Positions 57,625 to 64,000 of a stretch of 64,000 nucleotides of DNA are shown in pieces; within the stretch, counting starts at the first letter, position 1; every line of letters starts with the position of its first letter. The translations under genes were made by a program, and so were the position numbers. The notes beneath the pieces are model-generated. The model searched no databases. It saw only the letters and a list, made by a program, of their open reading frames with translations, and was not told the DNA's origin. Source of the stretch: Owenia fusiformis (lineage: Eukaryota; Annelida; Polychaeta; Sabellida; Oweniidae); the NCBI GenBank assembly GCA_903813345.2, contig CAIIXF020000010.1, forward strand, positions 9,044,349 to 9,108,348. The letters run 5' to 3'.

Positions 57625-58588
57625 CAGTACCACAGGCGGGTATCGAAAAAAATGTCCGCTGTGACGGAGCATGCTATTTTTCATATAAACACAAAGTAAA
57701 CTCACAATTTATATTTTAACTCATATGTTTCGTTATAAGAAAATTACTTACTCCATGCATTGGACATACCATTTGCGGGTAACCTACACTTCTGTTTGAA
57801 GTCCAGTAACGCTCGGAGTAAATGCTATTGAAAACGGCGTCAGAGTATGATACGCTAAAATGTACCATTTCTTTCTTAACTTTCTTAAAGTGTCATGGAA
57901 ATATTTACACATGTTTTCAGCATAACTCTGACGGTACTAATGAGATCTGGATGTATTTGGTCTTTTTAATTTTTTTCAAAAAAATAATGTTTACATTTTT
58001 TGTCCGCTGTGACGGAGCAGTTTCAAATGTGAGATACATCGATTTATAAAATAAATTTTACAACATCACTTTAGAGGAATACTTGTCATAATTGGGAAAG
58101 CGGTTTGACACGTTCTCCCATCTAATGTGTAGTAAAAGATATATATAATGAAACTTAAATTCTGAATTTTTATCGTAGTTCACATTTGAAACTGCTCCAT
58201 CACAGCGGACAAAAAAATTAAACATTAATCTTTATTAAAAAGACCCAGTACATCCTGATCTTATTAATACCTTCGAATTTATACTGAAAACATATGTAAT
58301 ATTATTGTCACTTTATCGTGCCATTAAAAAGTTAAAAAGGAAATGAAACATTTTAGAGCATGGTGTTCTGGCGTCGTCTTCAATAGCTCTTACACCGAGT
58401 ATTATTGGACTTCATACAGAAGTGAAGGTTGCCCGCAAATGTTATACCCATTGCGTGGAGTAGGTAATCGTTTTTGGTATAACGAAATATAAGAAGAAAT
58501 ACATTGCGAAGTTTTCTTAGTGTTTTTATGAAAAATAGCATACTCCGTCACAGCGGACAACTCGTTCGATACCTGCCTGTGAGTACTG
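57625..58588. mobile_element. Foldback element with four TCCGCTGTGACGGA sites
   Basis: Ends CAGTACCACAGGCGGGTATCG and, inverted, CAGTACTCACAGGCAGGTATCG enclose 964 bp that is largely palindromic, with a centre near 58100. TCCGCTGTGACGGA, itself a near-palindrome, occurs at 57655 and 58003 forward and at 58197 (one change) and 58544 reversed, symmetrically placed. No ORF. Confidence 0.8.
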
Positions 58589-58589
58589 A

Positions 58590-59640
58590 ACGTGAATAAT
58601 AATATGATTTCCCTCCTTATTATAGGTCAATTTATTTTACACAGAACCAAATTCACAACGATAATATTTAATCGTCCATTCATCGTGTCTTTGACGTAAT
58701 CTGTGGGCACACTGGAAATGATATAGACGATTAGACGTGATTGTTACTCAGTCATAATTACAAAGTAGTGATGCGTTCTGTGAACGTCAGTGCCTAATTT
58801 GGGGTTATTAGGAGACGTATATATATAGGGATTAACCTTTTGATAAGTGCATTAAACAACGTTCTTATGACGACAAAATGGTAATAATAAACTCTTTTAA
58901 TAAGAAACTAGGATAATATTGGACATAGGAGGGGAGGGGACACCCCTTTTCTAAAAATCGTAATCAATTGCCATGACAAGAAAGGCTGACTCTCTCTAAA
59001 GAAGGCAAACGTTTTTAGCTTTTAGTTAGTGATAGGTTACATAGGTTACATAGGAACTGAAAAATAGTATTTCTTTAAATCTGCTTTATAAATTTCAAGC
59101 TTGGCTTAAACTTCTCAGAATCTTGCTCTAATCTTGACATAAAAATGCAATTATCTTGTTTGATATCGATGAGTCTCATGTTTTAGTCATGAATTCACCG
59201 AAGCGCTCATGGAGAAATTTTCCATTTTTATTAGGAAGGTCAACCTACACATTTTAAGAGAATATTATGACACGCAGGTATTACCCGCCACTCTCAATTA
59301 GGTTTTCACCGTCCTAATTCCAACTTTTCCTCTAATACCTTTATACTCCAGTCTCGCTATGAGCCTTTGTGACCCCCCCCTCTACTTTACGACTATTATA
59401 CTCAATCGGGCAAGCAAATGCTACAAAATGGAGAAGTAATCTTCAGACGACCATAAGTCACGTGAATTATCTATAAAAACGTATATAGCTAACCTCCCTA
59501 AGGATCGGGGATTATGTACGTATTCGGCAGAAGCAACGTTGTTTTTAAAGATATCATAGCTATCCTATCGCATTCTGATACTCATAGCATTTTTCTGTTC
59601 CACCTGAAACATCTCAGAGCTGAGAACAAATCAGATGTCA
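58590..59640. other. Intergenic, nothing recognised
   Basis: No gene or element recognised. Confidence 0.35.
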
Positions 59641-59651
59641 TGGTTTATGTA

Positions 59652-60533
59652 CACTCCCCTCCATAAGTTTGGCAACCTTTTTTCCCCATTGAACTACGTA
59701 TTACAGCCTCTTTACGTCTGAGTTTTTATTTACTTAACCGGCGATGAAATAACTTGTAATATTGATGGAAACGTAACTTGACTTTATTTCCAATACCTTC
59801 AAATTTTCTCAATTTTTTTCCTCAATTACAATAGGTCGACAATTGATGATAAATTTGATGAATTTTTGAAAATCGTCATTCCCATGTAATCGAATGGGAA
59901 ATGAAGGGTTCGGGGCAAATCAGAAATCAGGATATCTTTTCAGTAAAAGATTCAGCAAAAAAAATGTTTATATAGAAAATTGAATTGTCTAACTTTTTTT
60001 AACACTAAGTGTTTAGTTTATTTGATGAGTATTAAAGTTACAGCGCTTCAAACTCATGTTTGCAAATAATTTTTCGCCTCCTTTGTTATTTCAATGGGAG
60101 AGGTTTTTTGGAAAACAATTTCGACTTTAAAGCCCTATAACTTTGTTGAACCTGAATAAACAATTATCAATTTTTTGTTAAATAAAGTTAGCAAATTCAA
60201 TTGCCTGCCTAACTCGTATTTTTTGCAAGGACTCGGATGGATGGATATTCTGTCATACTCATGACTTGCGGTAAACCTACCATTTCCCATTGGTTAACAT
60301 GGGAATGTCGATTTTCAAAAGTTCATCAAATTCATCATCAATGTTCGACCTATTGTAATTGAGGAAGAAAATTGAGAAAATTTGGAGGTATTGGAATTAA
60401 AGTCAAATTACGTTTCCATCAATAGTATAAGTATTTTCATCGCAGGTTAAGTAAATAAAAATTCAAAGGTAAAGAGGCTTTAACACGTAGTTCAATGGGG
60501 GAAAAAAGGTTGCCAAACTTATGGAGGGAAGTG
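59652..60533. mobile_element. Tc1/mariner-type MITE, TIR about 270 bp
   Basis: TA on both sides (59650-59651 and 60534-60535) with ends CACTCCCCTCCATAAGTTTG and, inverted, CACTTCCCTCCATAAGTTTG. The arms align for roughly 270 bp (GGCAACCTTTTTTCCCC, TCAATTACAATAGGTCGA, CCATGT...GGGAAATG). The middle is AT-rich without an ORF. Confidence 0.9.
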
Positions 60534-60696
60534 TAGCTATCGAGGATTTGCAACTATTTTGATAGTGGCTGATAGTTCAAAAATCTCCAAATACCTTCCG
60601 TAAAGGTTTGATGCCCTGTTTTATTAATACTTTGAAACAGAAATATAGAAAGTCATTGATTTCTCATTCAAAAGCAGAATCCCTTGACGGTTTATT

Positions 60697-61173
60697 AACA
60701 CCCCAGTCACATTTCCTACGGCGACCTTGCGGTCTATCATTTCTACGCTCGCCGCAGAATTTCTGCGCTCTCATACTTTTGCAGTCACATTTCCCACGGC
60801 AGCCGCACGGTGAATTTTAAATTTATATTGATAAATAATAGTTTTTTTCATTTTATTTACATCAGGACAATTTATAAATGTTATTCAAAGTGCTAGGATG
60901 TAATATCAAATGAAAAGTGATCGTGAAACATTGACAAATAATGATTCAATCTTGTTGAGCCAGTTGATTTCTACGGGGACCTCAGAAATGAACAAATATT
61001 ATAACTCCGAGTTATAATTTCTACGCCTTCCCTGCGGCCTGTAAAAATCTGCATACGCCGTACGGAGGCCGCAAGGCGAGCGTAGTTTTTCTACGCTCGC
61101 CGCAGAAATTCACCGATTTAATTGTGCTGCGGTCGACTTGCGACCGCCGTGCGACAAATGTGACTGGGGTGTT
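60697..61173. mobile_element. Complete GC-patched MITE (AACACCCCAGTCACATTT)
   Basis: Ends AACACCCCAGTCACATTT and, inverted, AACACCCCAGTCACATTTGT. GC-rich end blocks (CTACGCTCGCCGCAGAA, GCCGTACGGAGGCCGCAAGG) bracket an AT-rich middle. TTA/TAG border the ends, so a TA or TTA target is possible. Relatives are at 7577, 31806 and 42254. Confidence 0.9.
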
Positions 61174-61179
61174 AGTTAT

Positions 61180-62050
61180 ACTCATATATAGTCATATCTA
61201 ATATATTCTAGATGAAATTTTTTTTTTTTAACCACCAAAAAGGTCATATTAACCGGTCGGAAGATCATAGAAAAGGAAAACAGGAAAAACTAAAATATAG
61301 AGCTTATCATCTTATCTGATAATAACAACATTTGACAATTGATGATATTTTGTCTGCCATTGTTAGGTTCTGAATGAATGATAAGGGAAAATTTGGTTCT
61401 TCTGGACTTATTCGAAACTTCGACAATACATATTTCTGGATTTTCTCACTTTCTGGGGTTTTGATTACGACTATAGAAGATAACAATTATAAACTACATG
61501 CATGTATCCATCTAAACCCAACCTTATGAATTATCTTTTACATTTTCTATTATATCACTCACCAAGATGATGTTATTTAAAACATTGAAAATAATACACT
61601 TCGAACAAAAAGTGTAGTTTCTGTCTAAATTAAGCAATATTATGATTTGTTATTAAAGAGAGAGATGCGTAGTATTGAAATAATAGATAGAAGAATAGAA
61701 GCTAGATGAAGATTGTGCACGAAATGAAAGATTGAAGAGGTAATTATATATTCATTTATAAACTATGACTTATCTCAAAACAAGATAAATGTTGCACTCT
61801 CGTGAAAACTCAATTAACACCGAGTGCGCCCTCTTTTGAGAGCCTCAAAATATTCTACTTAACATAGTTCTTTTTCAGAACATATTCAACAAGAATCTAA
61901 ACTTGTCTGAATATCTCATTCCTCGACCTCTTGGACTCAAATGTGTGTCATACCTACAAACTTCACAAGTGTCCCTTTTTGCCCAAGTAATGTTTGTGTG
62001 AAACAAATAAACACCCACCTAACGTTGCATAATTTTTTTGTCTATTAACA
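61180..62050. other. Intergenic, nothing recognised
   Basis: No gene recognised. Confidence 0.35.
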
Positions 62051-62056
62051 GACTTG

Positions 62057-63935
62057 TCCTTTCGCACATCTAAAGTAAACAGGTGACAGGTCATCTCAAC
62101 CCCAAGGCAACTCAACCCCAATTCAAGTCAACCCCAGTAAAACTCAACCCAAGGTCAACTCAACCCAGTGAAGGTGTCATGGAAGTTAACTGGAAATGAC
62201 GAAACAGGAAGTGATAAAACTTTTTGCATTTTTAGACATTTCTTGTACAAAGATAACAGAGTTTTGGTTTGACCTCCAGTCAATTTAACTATATTTCCAT
62301 GTATTACATACCTAGCGAAGCATTTGTATGGAAGTCAATGGGAAAGTTAGCGAGCTATATCCACCGATATTGCCCGATTACCCCGATATAGCCCGCTTAC
62401 CTCGTTTTGATATTAGATTTCTTTAATAACCATGATAATATCATGACGTCACGTCATTGATACAAAGTAACCATGGGAACAAAGGCATGTAATACATCAG
62501 TTATGTCACTATGACGTGAAATATGCCTTCGTTCTTGCCCAAATATAGAGCCTCCCAAGGTCGGCCTATATTGGGAGAACTCAGGCATATTTCACGTCAT
62601 AGTGACATAACCTCTAAATATATCATTTACATGACCAGGATCACAATGTGCATGGTCTGAATGACCCTAAAAAATGATGAAATAACCTTTTTAGCCCTTT
62701 GAAAGTGTGACTGAAAAAAAACTAAAAGTAGGAGCTAGGGAAGGTCACCGAACAGGACCTTTTGAATTTTTCAGAGAGTGTGCCCAATATAATGCTCTAA
62801 GTGATACAATCTTTGAAATTTTAGAAAATTGTCTTTAACAAAAATGGCGGTCATAAAAAGGAAAATAGATCACTTTTCAAATCATTTTTTTTCATTTTTT
62901 TCTTTGTCTATAAATGATATCAAATTTTCAAACATTGTATCATTTAGAGCAATATGTTGGGCACATTTTCTGAAAAACTCAAAAGATTCTGTTCAGTGAC
63001 CTTTCCTACCTTCTACTTTTAGCTATTTTTCAGTCACATTTTCAGAGGGCTGAAAAGGTTATTTTGTGATCCTGGACCTGATAATGGTATTTGGAACTAG
63101 TTGAATTGACTGGAGGTCAAAACAGAACTCGGTTATCTTTGTTCGAAAAATGTCTAAAAATGCAAAAAATTTTGTCACTTCCTGTTTTGTCATTTCCTGT
63201 TAACTTCCATGGCACCTTAAACTCAACCCTAGTGAAACCCAACCCTATTAACATTTCTTGGATGTCAAATTAAATTTTGCGATGAATAATTTAAGTCATT
63301 TATTTCTGAAAATCTAGCATTTTGCATAATACTTTGAATCGAATGTTGTTAAAATATTTAAAAAAAACAGTTTATAGCTCAAGGATAATTCAACAAGTTG
63401 TCACTATTCTCTAATTTTTAATCAAATTTTAGATAATTTAGAAATAATTAATAACACCGTAATTTAACTTTTTACTTACTTTTAACTTATGCATTATTAA
63501 AATCATTAAAATTTACTTATTAATGGACTGAAAGCGATGCTTCTTATCCAGTATTTCAAATGATCACAGGTGTCAACCTCAGGGGGATTACAACAGAACA
63601 AATGATTAGAAAGGTTAATAAAATGACCCATATTCTAATCGCATTAGAACCATGCTGATATTTTAGAGATAAACTCATTATTAACTATGAAAGGCAGGCC
63701 AGGCAGGGAATGAAAATGACAAACTGACTCAGAATTATAAAAAGCTTTTTTGATGAAATAAATTTTCATATCACGTGGAATATAAGTCTATCAATAAAAA
63801 GGGTTGATTTTACTGGGGTTGAGTTTCACAGGGTTGAGATGACTTTGGGTTGAGTTTTACTACGGTTGAGTTGACTTGGGGTTGAGTGTCACTGGGTTGA
63901 ATTGAGCTGGGTTGGGCAAGTAAACATAATTGCGA
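62057..63935. mobile_element. Nested palindrome bounded by inverted CAACCC minisatellites
   Basis: TTTCGCACATCTAAAGTAAAC at the left pairs with the right end (TTTCGCAATTATGTTTAC inverted). Next inside lie arrays of CTCAACCCC-type units (62095-62170) and, inverted, TGGGGTTGAG-type units (63803-63915). A second palindrome, 62170 to about 63225, has arms marked by CATGGAAGTTAACTGG, TGACCTCCAGTCAAT, GGTCACYGAACAGGA and GCCCAATATAATGCTCTAA, with its centre near 62880. The left arm contains an extra hairpin at 62501-62610. No ORF. Confidence 0.75.
62501..62610. mobile_element. 110-bp hairpin MITE inside the larger palindrome
   Basis: TTATGTCACTATGACGTGAA with AATATGCCT pairs with its exact inverted copy ending at 62610. 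A second stem, CCAATATAGGC, sits in the loop. It is absent from the opposite arm of the surrounding palindrome, so it came later. Confidence 0.75.
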
Positions 63936-64000
63936 AAGCACTTCAAAAAATGTTAGATGTATAGCTCAAGGGTTTTTTAAGAGCGTTGCAACAGTTACTC

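Overview
This is an AT-rich nuclear stretch from an invertebrate animal. Three things point that way: split genes with GT-AG introns, among them a secreted Delta/Serrate/LAG-2 (DSL) type protein; an intronless peptide-type GPCR; and a very high density of small DNA transposons with terminal inverted repeats (TIRs). The elements recognised (Academ-like, Tc1/mariner-like, TTAA-type, R2/NeSL-like LINE) are widespread in marine invertebrates, but the species or phylum cannot be told from the sequence. Coding density is low: four credible genes or transposon genes, plus fragments.

Layout. 0-7 kb: a possible Tctex1-type dynein light chain fragment at the left edge, a mariner-type MITE, and a two-exon minus-strand gene (899-6206) for a small protein with an MGHCCS acylation motif and a coiled coil. 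Its intron holds a 67-bp minisatellite of roughly 32 copies. 7-15 kb: MITEs and a 5-kb giant palindrome (8712-13756). 16-20 kb: a four-exon minus-strand gene for a 285-residue secreted protein built as (DSL-EGF-EGF) twice; a CACTG-ended element sits in its first intron. 20.6 kb: remains of a Tc1/mariner transposase. 21.3-29.9 kb: an apparently intact 8.6-kb Academ-like DNA transposon with long TIRs and one 1619-codon ORF (XPG/FEN-like nuclease plus an eight-cysteine tail), itself carrying a mariner-type MITE.

31.7-32.9 kb: three DNA elements nested in one another. 35.0-35.4 kb: a decayed LINE 3' end with a restriction-like endonuclease. 36.4-41.4 kb: hairpin elements, a 43-bp-type repeat and a roughly 2.2-kb inverted-repeat element. 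44.4-45.6 kb: a divergent rhodopsin-family GPCR with a 5'-UTR splice acceptor. 45.9-50 kb: dispersed and duplicated repeats. 50.2-52.1 kb: a chain of alternating hairpins. 54-64 kb: tandem repeats and at least five TIR or foldback elements, ending in a nested palindrome bounded by inverted arrays of a GTTGAG-type repeat.

The genes do not form a pathway. Most of the structure is the product of DNA transposons and inverted duplication. The strongest candidates for something undescribed are the duplicated DSL-EGF-EGF secreted protein, the acylated coiled-coil protein, and the palindromic blocks at 8.7-13.8, 50.2-52.1 and 62-64 kb. No CRISPR array, rRNA, tRNA or virus-derived gene was recognised.
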